This document shows positions 54,470-64,000 of a stretch of 64,000 bases of DNA, piece after piece. The stretch is from Berberis thunbergii (taxonomy: Eukaryota; Streptophyta; Magnoliopsida; Ranunculales; Berberidaceae), in the NCBI GenBank assembly GCA_003290165.1, contig QNQO01000226.1, forward strand, positions 434,001 through 498,000, read 5' to 3'. The number at the start of each line of letters is the position of its first letter. Position 1 is the stretch's first letter. Position numbers and translations under genes: made by a program. A model generated the notes under the pieces. It searched no databases. It was given only the letters and a program-made list of their open reading frames with translations, and was not told where the DNA came from.

Positions 54470-55007
54470 ATTTGCAACGGTTTGAAACCGTTGCAACAAA
54501 ACAGATTTTTTTTTTTGAATTTTGTTTTAATTGCCAACGGCTTACAACCGTGGTTGCAGATTGCCACGGCTAGGAACCGTGGGAGTTCTTTATCAGTTGC
54601 TACGGTTTAAAACCGTGGCCAAGGTTAGCCACGGCTTAAAATCGTTGCTATCTCTTTTGCCACGGTTTATTTCTCACTGTTTAGCCACGGCTAAAAACCG
54701 TTGCTATCCTGTTAGACACGGTTGTGAACCGTTGCTAATATCTACACCTTGTCACGGCTTAAAATCGTGGCTATTTCTGCCACGGCTAAAAACCGTTGTT
54801 ATTGTTCTTGCAACGGTTTAGAACCGTGGCTAAATGCTGAAAATCACCTCCCCTATTTAAGCATAAAACCGTTGCTACAATGTTTAGCAACGGTTTATAG
54901 CCGTGACAAGGAATTTCACGACTCCTCTGTAGCCCACGGCTCTTAGCCGTGACAATGGCTTACGCCCACGGTATAGAACCGTTGCTAATGGGGTTTTTGG
55001 TGTAGTG
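54470..55007. repeat. CACTA-A right subterminal repeats and terminus
   Basis: At least fifteen units of the types GCCACGGCTAAAAACCGTTGC and TTGCAACGGTTTAGAACCGTGG, alternating in orientation, ending TTTTTGGTGTAGTG. Same motif families as 30182-30685. Confidence 0.92.
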
Positions 55008-55011
55008 GAGG
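55004..55011. repeat. MITE TSD AGTGGAGG, left copy
   Basis: Made of the last four CACTA bases and four bases of copia. Repeated at 55652-55659. Confidence 0.93.
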
Positions 55012-55651
55012 CAGTGTTCTAAAAATCGGTCTAGGCGGCGCCTAGGCGCTAGAAGGTGGAAAACCGCTCAGATTAATGCCTGGGCGGGTCTAGGTGGGTC
55101 TGGGCGGCCTAGGCGCGGTCTAGGCGGTCTGGGAGATTTTTTTTTTTTTTAATAAGGTTGATTGTGTTCTTATTTTATTTTTATTTCTTATTTTTTAGAA
55201 ATAAACTATTTAATTGTTTTTTTAGAAAATCTCGGGAATGGGCTTTGATGATGATGATGATGATATGTCTAAATGTAGCGAAGGATGATTACTTAATGGA
55301 ATTCTCAAAGGATCTGCCGGTACCAATTTTACTAATGTAGATTTTATCAAACATAACTTAGGTTGTTCATGCAATTTGAAGAAAAATAAAAGAGTACACA
55401 AATTCAAATTTATATAAAGTACCCATCATGACCAACTTCAGTCATTTGAGTTTTAATAAATTTTGTTCACGATTGTTAATTTTTCATGTTTTTAAATTTT
55501 GCATATATATATATATTGACATTAAATTGGATGTAATTGATAAGGTATTATGCTTAACTTTTGTAAATTATTAAAGTTATAATACAAAACCTAAGACCGC
55601 CTAGGCCCTGGGCGCTAGGCACCTGCTCGCCTAGCGATTTTCAGAACACTG
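55012..55651 (+). mobile_element. hAT-type MITE, copy 1 (640 bp)
   Basis: Begins CAGTGTTCTAAAAATCG and ends CGATTTTCAGAACACTG (one mismatch between inverted ends). 8-bp TSD AGTGGAGG on both sides. The ends are rich in CTAGGCGCC-type sequence; the centre is AT-rich with no ORF. It inserted across the CACTA/copia junction after the CACTA arrived. Confidence 0.93.
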
Positions 55652-55655
55652 AGTG

Positions 55656-57120
55656 GAGGAGTATAAGTCTATGAAAGACAATCAAGTTTGGGATCTTGTC
55701 CCATTACCTGAAAATATAAAGCCTATTGGTTGTAAATGGATATTCAAAACCAAGAAGGACTCAAAAGGTAATGTGGAAAGATATAAAGAGACTTTCTCTC
55801 CGGTGTCAAAGAAAGACTCATTTTAGACAATCATGGCTCTTGTTGCACATTTTGACTTTGAGTTGCATCGGATGGATGTTAAAACATCGTTTCTCAATGG
55901 CGACATTGATGAAACAATTTATATGGTGCAACCAGAAAACTTTGTGTCTGGAGACCCAAAGAATATGGTTTGCAGACTAAAGAAATTCATCTATGGGCTC
56001 AAGCAAGCTTCCCGTCAATGGTACTACAAATTTCATCAAGTAATTGTCTCGTTTGGTTTTGAGACAAATGTTGTTGATAATTGTGTGTATCATAAGTTCA
56101 GTGGGAGTAAGCATATCTTCTTGATTTGTGTGTTGATGACATATTGCTTGCCACTAATAATATAGACATGTTGCACAAAACCAAGAGATTTCTATCAAAG
56201 AAATTTGAAAGATCTTGGTGAAGCTTATTTTTTCTTAAGGATTCGGATATACCGGGATCGTTTTCGGGGTATTCTTAGATTATCACAAAAGGGCTATATA
56301 GAAAAAGTGCTTAAAAGGTTTGGCATGCAAGATTGTAAACTAGGAGATACCCCTATATCTAAAGGAGACAAATTCAGTCTTAAACAGTGTCCTAGGAATA
56401 AGCTTGAAGTTGTAAAGATGCAAAAGATCCCCTATGCATCCGCTGTTGGGAGTCTTATGTATGCTCAGGTATGTACACGTCCATACATAGCATTCATTGT
56501 TGGAATGCTTGGCAGATATTTGGATAACCCTGGGATGAGTCACTGGAAAGCAGCTAAACGGGTTATGAGATATTTACAGAGAACTAAGGATTACATGCTC
56601 ACATTCAAGAAATTAGATCAGTTGGAGATCATAGGGTATTCTGATTCTGATTTTGCTGGATGCCAAGATAGTAGAAAATCTACATCAGGCTACATTTATC
56701 TGTTAGCTGGAGGAGCTATTTCTTGAAGAAGTGCTAAGCAGACACTCATAGCTTCTTCCACCATGGAAGCTGAATATGTGGCGTGCTTTGAGGCCTCCAA
56801 CCACGGATTATGGCTGCATTATTTTGTCACTGAGCTGCGCATTTTGAATGACATAGAAGGACCACTAAAGTTATATTGTGACAATAAGTCAGCAGTTTTA
56901 TATGCCAACAACAACAGGAGCTCGTCTAGGTCAAATCATATTGATATAAAGTTCCTAGTTGTGAAGGAGAGAGTAGAGAATAAACAAATTTTCATAGAGC
57001 ATATTGGGACAAACTTCATGATTCGGATCCGCTTACTAAGGGATTACCACCCAAGGTCTTTCATGAGCACACCGCTCATATGGGTGTTATGTCACATGAG
57101 GATATCATGGTTTAGTGGAA
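55656..57120 (+). pseudogene. Copia pol, 3' part (RT and RNase H)
   Basis: Resumes the frame cut at 30181. RT: NQVWDLVPLP, CKWIFKTKKDSKGN, MDVKTSFLNGD and KKFIYGLKQASRQWYYKF. About 15 codons are missing after VERYKE (55794), apparently between short YKE-coding repeats. A TAG lies at 55824. The YVDD box (about 56130) is disturbed: two compensating shifts between 56125 and 56205 leave only a VDD trace in another frame. Then YASAVGSLMYAQVCTRP, GYSDSDFAGCQDSRKSTSGY, a TGA at 56724, EAEYVACFEASNHGLWL and LYCDNKSAVL of RNase H. A late shift near 57025 precedes the pol end. Confidence 0.92.
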
Positions 57121-57493
57121 GTTTTGTTGTTCTATGATGGATTTTTGGACACAATGGTGCAATTTAATATTTTCTGCAGAAATAAAGTCTTCAGTCAATT
57201 GTCTGTTTATTATATGTTTGATCTCATTAAAGATTAAAGTTAGACCGGTTGGAATAGACATGTTTGGATCACATCACATGTAATTTCCATGCTCTACATC
57301 CATGTTTGATCTATGTCATTTAATTATATTGGTATATGTGACTATTGATGGATTTAGTTACGCTACATGTGACGAAAATCGCTTTAATCCTATATCAGTA
57401 TAGTCAATGGACGAGATTGTTTTGGAATACCTTTCCTTATGATAGCAAGTTTTGAGCTCATAATGTTATACACATTACATGTAACATATGTGG

Positions 57494-57507
57494 CCCAAGT
57501 GGGAGAT
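57494..57507 (+). promoter_or_regulatory. Copia polypurine tract
   Basis: AAGTGGGAGAT directly before the 3' LTR start at 57508. Confidence 0.85.
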
Positions 57508-58640
57508 TGTTGGACAAATCCAATAATGTGGGCACACATATGTAATATAATATGTATTGTTATCTTAAAGTGTAGTCCATTTAAATCAGTGTTCTAAAAA
57601 TCGCTAGGCGCTGGGCGGGCGGCGAGCAGGTGCCTAGCGCCCAGGGGCCTAGGCGGTCTTAGGTTTTGTATTATTACTTTAATAATTTACAAAAGTTAAG
57701 CATAATACATTATCAATTACATCCAATTTAATGCCAGTATACATATGCAAAATTTAAAAACATGAAAAATTACCAATAGTGAACAAAATTTATTAAAACT
57801 CAAATTACTGAAGTTGGTCATGATGGGTACTTTATATAAATTTGAATGTGTACTCTTTTATTTTTCTTCAAATTGCATAAATAACCTCAGTTATATTTGA
57901 TAAAATCTACATTAGTAAAATTGGTACCGACAGATCATTCGAGAATTTCATTAAGTAATCATCATTTGCTACATTTAGACATATACTGAATAAAAAATAA
58001 TTAAATAGTTTATTATTAAAAAGTAGGAAATAAAATAAAATAAGAACACAATTAGCCATATTAAAAATTTTAAAAAAATTAAAAAAAAATTAAAAAAAAA
58101 ATCGCCCAGACCGCCTAGAGTCCGCCTAGACCCCGCCTAGGCCGCCCAGACCCACCTAGACCAGACAGCCCGCCCAGCCGCCCAGCCATTAATCTGGGCG
58201 GTTTTCCACCTTCTAGCGCCTAGGCGCCGCCTAGACCGATTTTTAGAACACTGATTTAAATATGTGATCTAATAGGGGTATTGGACTATAAGGTATTAAT
58301 AAATAACATGGTGTAAATAAGGATGTAATTTCTAATTCAATGAGGGGCAGAATTGAAAATTCACAGCCCGTAAGTTGAAGGGTTGTGACTTATGGGCATT
58401 ATAAATAGGATTGGTCCCCGATTGAGCGTATCCGTTGAAACAGAAGAAAAAAATTGGCATTGTCTTCTGTATCCTCTCAACAGAGAACTAAGGGAAACGC
58501 TTGAATCAATCGGAAGATCCAAACAATCCAAACTCATCACAATCAACGGGGAAATCTCTATGGATCGATCGGGTATGTTTCTATTCTTCTTGTTTCTATT
58601 GAATCAACAAGAGTCTTAAGTTTTTAGTTTAAATACAACA
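57508..58640 (+). repeat. Copia 3' LTR, 1,133 bp including a MITE
   Basis: Matches the 5' LTR on both sides of a 667-bp MITE plus its 8-bp TSD. A TATA box is conserved at 58400-58407. Confidence 0.95.
57587..58253 (-). mobile_element. hAT-type MITE, copy 2 (667 bp)
   Basis: Begins CAGTGTTCTAAAAATCG and ends CGATTTTTAGAACACTG, perfect inverted ends. TSD ATTTAAAT at 57579-57586 and 58254-58261. The 5' LTR shows the uninterrupted site with one ATTTAAAT. It is the same family as copy 1 in opposite orientation, since the GGTCTAGGCGGCGCCTAGG side is now on the right. Confidence 0.95.
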
Positions 58641-58645
58641 ACTCT
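58641..58645. repeat. Copia TSD, right copy (ACTCT)
   Basis: Exact match to 25873-25877. Confidence 0.95.
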
Positions 58646-58830
58646 TCCTAATCTACTAGTACTGCTCTTTTGCGAAGCTCTTCTGCTTTTAGGTTTTCTA
58701 GGCTTGGTCATGAGTTAAAAGCTGCAACGGCGAAAAGATCTTTGGGGTTTTCAGGATCTACAATCTCTTTGATAAGCATGGTGTTGCAAAGGTTTTGATA
58801 GTGGACAAGGATTATTGAGGGAAGGGTCGA
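58646..58830 (-). pseudogene. LINE-F upstream portion (continues from 25877)
   Basis: With the copia removed, this joins the ORF1 remnant at 25101-25877. A minus-strand ATG near 58782 reads MLIKEIVDPENPKDLFAVAA before a stop. I see no firm LINE motif here; the assignment is by continuity. Confidence 0.4.
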
Positions 58831-58899
58831 GGAGAAGGACAGGGGCTAGATGGGGGAATAGGATGCTATATACATGAAAAGACAGTTTTACTCATGGAG

Positions 58900-60840
58900 A
58901 GCCGGTAGAGAAGTAGCACTTCTCAGAGTTTATTTGTTATGTAACAAACTAGGGTATTTCTCCGTGTCTTCGACACTCAAATTGTTTGATAAAAGGAGAA
59001 CTTTAGTAGGAGTATTTCAGTCTTATGCGAACATAAATTTCAGCCAAACACCCTCCTCTCCCCCTTCTATGTTTGACACGATAAAAGGTGGGTCATGGTA
59101 ATAGGTCAAACTCAGTTTAAATTTTAAACAATTAGGAAAAAAAAAACACATTTTAAAACCACCACAATTACTCATCCTAAAACTTTCATTTTCCAAAACA
59201 TGGAGTTATGGTCTTTGCTTGAATGTGTCTTAATATTGAAATACTTACGACGTGAAGTGCATTAGATTACAAATTGTTTTATTTGGAAAAAAATGCATTT
59301 CAACCACATTTAAAACTTTAAACATTTGTATTAATAATTGGTTTCACTGGACAGATTTTCAAAAATGCATTTCAACCTTATCAAGTTTATTAAAATTTGA
59401 CAATTAATTATATAGTTATGATGATTTGCATTTTTTTTTAAAAACACAAAATTTTTATCACTCCATCACATATGCATTTCACCAACTTTTTCACCATTTT
59501 GTTCATTTTCTTTGTTTTTTTTACTTACAACTTATTTACAAACATGTCATTGTTGATAATAAATCTCCACCATCAAAATCTTCGCCAACTTTCAATCATG
59601 ATCGCTTTTATCTCCAATCCCAAACACCATTCTAATTTGTTACATAGACTAGAGTATTCCTCGTGCCTTCGACACTCAAATTGTTTGATAGGTGAATACT
59701 TTTAAACTTTGTCTAGGGGTGTTTTAGTCATATGCGAAACATAAATATCATGCAAACACCCTCCTTTTCCCCTCTATGTGATCCGTTAGAACTTTATGTT
59801 TGAGTAAATTTCAGTCGTCTTTTATCTCAAACCTAAAACACTATTCTAATTTGTTATTTAGAAAAGTATGTCCCCGGTGCCATTGGCACAATATAAAATT
59901 TTGAGTAAACCTCATGACATGCCAACTCGCCTGTGCCTTCAGCACCATGAACACATTAACTTTGCCCAAGAAATCAATTGAAAAACACAAAAATTAAAAT
60001 ACAAAACCACTCATTTCACAATATAAAATGCATTTCATAGTTGCCCAACAAATTTGAAATTGCAAACAATAGCAAATACTAAAAAACACTCAAATGTAAA
60101 TTTATATGTACAAATCAAAATAGATTTAGTAAAAAAAAAATTATACTTGAATGATGAATAATTGAAAGCGGGAAAGATGAAAGAGTGTAAGCAAGGGTCA
60201 AGAGAAATTGAAATAGTGTAAGAGATATTGAAATATGAGAAAATATCTTGGATCGTAAGATCTTTATGTTTGGGTACATCTCAACCGCCTTTTATGTCCA
60301 ACCCCAAACACCATTCTGAATTGTACTATAGATTAGGGTACTCCCCATGCCGTTGGCACGATAAAAGTTTAAAACTTTTCAAAATATGATCACCCTTGAG
60401 TTTTCAGCACCACCATCATCAACAATTTTAGAAAAATAAATAAATATAAAAAATGTTAGGTATGAGAATCGAACCCATGCACTCTTGGTGCTTTGAGTTC
60501 TATGTGATCTGTTAGATTCAAATATTTGGTTAAATCTCAGCTGTCTTTTAACTCCCACCCCAAACACTATTCTATTTTGTATATATAATAATAACTAGGG
60601 TATTCCCCGTGCCGTTGGCACGGTAAAAATTTAACATGATAAATAGAGTTTAGCCTACTTTAAATATCAAGATAAATAAATATCAAAATGTTGAGTATGA
60701 CTCATGCACTCTCAGTGCTTTAGATTTTATGTGATTCACTAGATTTTTATATTTAGTTAAATCTCAGTCGTCTTTTATTTTCAACCTCAAATATCATCAT
60801 GATTTGTAATATAGATAATAATGATGTTAAGCAACCATGA
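58900..60840. repeat. Diverged direct-repeat array with a GTGCCGTTGGCAC hairpin
   Basis: A unit with CTTTTATCTCCAACCCCAAA, then CTAATTTGT, then ACTAGGGTATTCCCCGTGCC and GTTGGCACGGTAAAA recurs, more or less decayed, near 58950, 59650, 59875, 60330 and 60590, with a partial unit to 60830. The 58950 and 59650 units also share CTTCGACACTCAAATTG and following sequence. The hairpin has a 7-bp stem (CCGTGCC/GGCACGG) and a 3-nt loop, reminiscent of Helitron 3' hairpins, but no CTRR end follows. No coding sequence. Confidence 0.65.
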
Positions 60841-61420
60841 TTAAATAGTCTTACTAGATCTCTATAGATAGCCACTAGTAAATTCCCAATAGAACCTATC
60901 CCCCGCATCATATCATATGTAGCTTAAAAAAAGTCTCAAATTTATCTAGATAGCCTAAAAGTAAGTTCCCAATTGAACCTATCCCCTGCAGCATAACGTT
61001 GTAGCTTTGAACATAAAAAATTTAGACTAATAACCAGAAAAGTTTAATTATTTTATAAAAAATTTACAATAGTTAAACACTCTGAATAAAAAACTACCTC
61101 ATGTTTCCCAAGTCATTAATATCAACATGTTTTTTTACTAAGCTTTTATTCAAATTATGCAATATATAATATTAAATGGTCATAAATCAACCAAAGCTAG
61201 TCATCCTATTGCAGGCTAATAATCTTATCTACATAAATAAATAAAACTTGGAATTACTAACCAGAATCGTCATCTAGAAATAATCTAATTAATCTATATG
61301 TTGTAACCATGTTTTATGTGAGAAAGAAAAACACCTTGAATGTGAGAAAAAATGATTGAGAAATCACTGACGTAAATCAAATCACCTGCTTGCTCTAGGT
61401 ATTTTTAGAAAACACATTTT
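60841..61420. other. AT-rich spacer
   Basis: No ORF. A short direct duplication (CCCAAT(A/T)GAACCTATCCCC) occurs at about 60888 and 60970. Confidence 0.6.
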
Positions 61421-62340
61421 TTATTAATTTTTTTTGGTAAAACTTATACGCTACTATATTAATAAAAACGAGTACACAATTTTAGACCAATGTCAGAAGC
61501 AAGTTGATGAGCCTTAGTATTAAATTCTCAACCTATAAATTTACATTCCCAGCTAGTGTGCATAGCGAAAAGTTTCTTAATACTACCGATGAGAGGTTTC
61601 CAGATCCAGTCTTCATACAAAAAATAGCTAGTAGAGAGATTCGGCTTGAAGATGGACAACAAGGCACTCAAGTCTCCCAAAATAAAGCCATGCTTCCACT
61701 GGTTGGCCTGAATCAAATGAAGAGTTGTTTCTGCTGCATGACACTTTGCCATGGTACTATTCAAAACTTTCTCCGCGATTTTGAAAGCCACTTATGCCTA
61801 AATCCACCATTGCATATCAACAACCATCACACCAATCGCTCCCTGTTTGGAAATATCATAGAAACTGGGGCCATAATTAACAATCACAAAAAAGGATCCA
61901 GGTGAGCTGAAAAACTTATTTGGCCATAAGTCATTTTATTCAAATTATGATGTTGGGCTGAGTGAAGTTGGGATTTAATAAGATTGAGCATTGGTAACAG
62001 ATTAAAGAGATTAAAGGGCATCAGAGATTTGGGATTCAATAAGGCATCAAATAAGGGAAGGTTGAGTGGTTGTCTTTGCAAGGTGTGAGTTGTGGTTGCT
62101 GTAGTACTTGGTACAAGGATTGGGGTGAGGGATTCCTAAGAGCATCTTTCAAGGGAAACCAATGTTTCTTCCATGACGACCAAGTAAGGCTGAAGGTGTT
62201 AAGAAACATCTTAGGGCAGTGTTGAAGGCCTACGAAGGCAGAAAATATCCCTAGTGGTTGAGAGGAAATTTTGGGGGTGTCAGTAGCCTCTAAATTGACC
62301 AACCCATGGACTGGATTGACCATAAAAGGTGCAGTTGTAA
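61421..62340 (-). pseudogene. LINE fragment (LINE-G): degenerate RNase H and tail
   Basis: The minus strand reads SKQGAIGVMVVD, then HAAETTLHLIQANQWKHGFI, LGDLSALLSIF, DWIWKPLIGSIKK and REFNTKAHQLASD, the layout of a plant LINE RNase H C-terminus similar to that at 3682-3957. The first catalytic Asp position appears as Gly (VNYGPSFYD). An A/T-rich tail (61421-61437) is the likely 3' end. The upstream part to about 62340 has open stretches without clear motifs. Confidence 0.65.
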
Positions 62341-62639
62341 CATTGACCCAATTACAGTCGCTGCGTTGACTGTTGTAATATAAGCTTTAATAACCATTAG
62401 GAAAGTTGTCGTTGGGGCATTGATAACATCATTAACTACAACATTCAAAACCTCCTGAATCATGCCTTGATTGTCAGTGGCATGCCTCGAGATTGAAACT
62501 GGGTGACTGAGTGGAATTAGTAACTGGGTGGAGCAATTCTAAATGTCGAGGGTTTGGGCGAGGGAAGTGCGTCGCACGCGAACAGGTGAAAAAAAAAAAA
62601 AAGATTTGCGAGGGAAATGAAAATTTTGGGCGAGAAGAA

Positions 62640-62830
62640 GAGGGAAAGCTTCCATTCATTCCCTCTCTCGCTCCCTCTGTCTCTCGCTCCCTCTCCCTCT
62701 CCCTCTCCCTCTCCCTCACCCCATTTTCGACAGATTCGACCTCCCTCTCTTCTCTTCAAATCAAACTCTCTCTTCTCCCTCGACCCCTCCCTTGACTCCT
62801 TTCTCAATCTCTTCCACAAACCCTAGACCT
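62640..62830 (+). repeat. CT-rich leader with (CTCCCT)n microsatellite
   Basis: About five CTCCCT units at 62690-62716 within a 190-bp pyrimidine-rich tract ending CAAACCCTAGACC. Long Arg/Glu frames on the opposite strand come from this composition. The tract resembles a plant 5'UTR. Confidence 0.75.
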
Positions 62831-62859
62831 AGCAAAGCTCCCTCGAAAGAGGAAGAAGA

Positions 62860-63183
62860 ATGAAGGAAGAAGAAGAAGTGAAGATTGAGAAAAAGAGCAA
62901 AACAGGTTGATTTTTCTTCTTTTTCTTTCTGATATTTTCAGATCTGTTCATCTTTTTCTTCTTTCTGATCCCCTCTTGTTTTTTCAGATCTCTTCTTCTT
63001 CTTCCATTTTTTTTCTTCTTTCGGCAGAGCAAAACAAGTAGATTTTTTTTTTTTTTGCTGATTTCGTGGGTATACGCAGAGAAGAAGAACTGAAGAAGAA
63101 AGGGGAAGAAGAACCAAAGAAAAAAGAAGAAGCAGATCAAGATGGCTCTCACTTTTCCTACCTTCCATCAAACCAAATCAAAG
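62860..63183 (+). CDS. Possible 5' end of a plant gene (first short exons)
   Basis: Two candidate starts follow the CT-rich leader. One near 62860 reads MKEEEEVKIEKKSKT. The other at 63142 reads MALTFPTFHQTKSK (14 codons) in good context (AAGATGGC) and ends at a strong GTATGT donor at 63184. No homology is recognisable from such short peptides and downstream exons are not evident before the window ends. It could equally be a transposon leader. Confidence 0.25.
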
Positions 63184-63260
63184 GTATGTTGTATCTCTTC
63201 TTCTTCTTTTTTGTTTCAGATCTCTTCTTCCTTTTTTTAGTGTTTTTTTTTCGGTTAAGA

Positions 63261-63610
63261 TGAATTTATATCAAACATCAACCTGCAAAGTGTCTAAAAG
63301 GATCCAGTTTGTACCCTGTCAATGTATTATGATTGATATATTTTGAAATGAATGTTTTCCAAGGATTGGGTTAAGAACTTTGAAATCTCAGATTGAAATT
63401 CAGGTAAATATTCCCTTTGCGAGCTATACAGTTAAACATTAATCAAGGTTGAATTTATATCAATTATCAACCTGCAAAAGATTCTACAAAGATCAAGTTT
63501 GTACCCTGTCAATGTATTATGATTGATATATTTTGAAATTAATTTTCCAAGGATTGGGATAAGAACTCAGATTGAAATTCAGGTAAATATTTCATTTGTG
63601 ACCTATTTAA
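63261..63610 (+). repeat. 189-bp tandem duplication, two units
   Basis: Unit 1 (63261-63449) and unit 2 (63450-about 63610) share TGAATTTATATCA, then TTTGTACCCTGTCAATGTAT and onward, then AGATTGAAATTCAG followed by a GTAAAT donor in both (at 63404 and 63583). Differences are a few substitutions and short deletions in unit 2. Confidence 0.88.
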
Positions 63611-64000
63611 AGTATAAATGATCAATCAAATACCATTCAAATGTCTACATGAGATTTAAACTATTTTCACCCACAAATAGGAAGGAATTTCAGTACTGAA
63701 AATACATGTCAAAATCTAAGTTTCATATGGTTGCCATCAATTTGAATTATGCCATAGTTTAATAGCCTTTGTTGTGGAAATGTTTCAGTCATTTTTTTTT
63801 TGGGTTTGTTAACTCTTTATTGGTCTGTCAACAACATGCTTGGTTTTTCATATGCATCAGTTTCGACTGTCAAGCACAGTTCAATTGAATTTTGTGAAAC
63901 TTTGAACCACATATCTCCCTCGACAATTTTAAATTACTGTTTCTCACAATCTTATAGCACTCTTTTGCATCACTCTGCCCTTATAGAGGGCACATCACGT
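63611..64000. other. Right edge, no feature seen
   Basis: AT-rich, intron-like. No ORF or repeat recognised before the window ends. Confidence 0.5.

Larger units (their letters stand above)
30182..55007 (+). mobile_element. CACTA (En/Spm) transposon, 24.8 kb, carrying host gene fragments (CACTA-A)
   Basis: Termini are CACTACACCAAAA and its exact inverse TTTTGGTGTAGTG (13 bp). Subterminal repeats lie at both ends. The 3-bp TSD is GAA on the left and GAG on the right; GAG restores the copia reading frame when the element is removed, so the left copy has one change. The interior holds a TNPA/Ptta-like gene remnant, several exon fragments of host genes and a nested Athila element. No TNP2 transposase was recognised, so it is probably non-autonomous. 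Confidence 0.92.
25878..58640 (+). mobile_element. Ty1/copia LTR retrotransposon, 32.8 kb span with nested insertions
   Basis: LTRs at 25878-26332 and 57508-58640 (the latter swollen by a MITE), PBS, gag-pol in copia order (protease, integrase, RT, RNase H), PPT and exact TSD. Without the CACTA (24.8 kb) and two MITEs it would be about 6.6 kb. Excluding the MITE, I count about 15 substitutions and two small indels between the LTRs, about 96% identity by eye. It sits in LINE-F ORF1. Confidence 0.95.

Noticed and set aside
60450..60490. tRNA/SINE-like B box (GGTTCGATTC on the minus strand)
   Set aside because: No A box, acceptor stem or cloverleaf around it. It is one part of the decayed direct-repeat unit.
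62474..62826. Arg/Glu-rich open frames around the CTCCCT repeat
   Set aside because: Direct products of the microsatellite and purine/pyrimidine asymmetry. They overlap in several frames.

Overview
The window is plant nuclear DNA, most likely from a eudicot. It is almost entirely transposable elements, with fragments of plant genes (a chromomethylase and an AT-hook/PPC protein) carried inside one of them. I saw no bacterial-type operons, rRNA, tRNA or CRISPR. No complete host gene can be supported; the only candidate is a possible 5' end at the right edge (about 62.6-63.6 kb).

Layout. 1-4.05 kb: two related LINE copies head to head, sharing one 16-bp target-site duplication (TSD). 4.05-7.19 kb: gene-poor spacer. 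7.19-10.25 kb: a LINE RNase H tail interrupted by a decayed hAT element of the TTF-zinc-finger/DUF4371 type. 10.25-14.8 kb: a 5'-truncated LINE whose 1,392-codon ORF2 is uninterrupted. 14.8-15.7 kb: AT-rich, then CT-rich tandem repeats. 15.7-19.1 kb: a LINE with 5'UTR, ORF1 and endonuclease but no reverse transcriptase. 19.1-22.77 kb: 3' part of a CACTA (En/Spm) element. 22.8-25.1 kb: hairpins and a 922-bp non-autonomous hAT element with an exact 8-bp TSD.

25.1-58.8 kb is a four-layer nest that can be resolved to the base. A LINE ORF1 (minus strand) was split by a Ty1/copia element (25878-58640, TSD ACTCT, about 96% LTR identity). The copia pol gene was split by a 24.8-kb CACTA element (30182-55007, 13-bp terminal inverted repeats, subterminal repeats at both ends). 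That CACTA was entered by an Athila-like Ty3/gypsy element (38437-49745, TSD CATAT, about 98% LTR identity). Two copies of one hAT-type MITE decorate the nest, one on the CACTA border and one in the copia 3' LTR. LTR identities were counted by eye and agree with the order of nesting.

The most interesting content is in the 24.8-kb CACTA. It encodes a decayed Ptta/En/Spm-type protein and also carries exon fragments of host genes with their introns: four consecutive exons of a chromomethylase (the CHG DNA methyltransferase that silences transposons), one exon of an AHL PPC-domain gene, and several coding-like exons I cannot name. It therefore looks like a Pack-CACTA.

58.8-62.4 kb holds a diverged array with a recurring GTGCCGTTGGCAC hairpin and a degenerate LINE tail. 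62.5-64 kb has a CT-rich leader, short candidate exons and a 189-bp tandem duplication. No gene here has a demonstrable host function, and family names rest on motifs read by eye.
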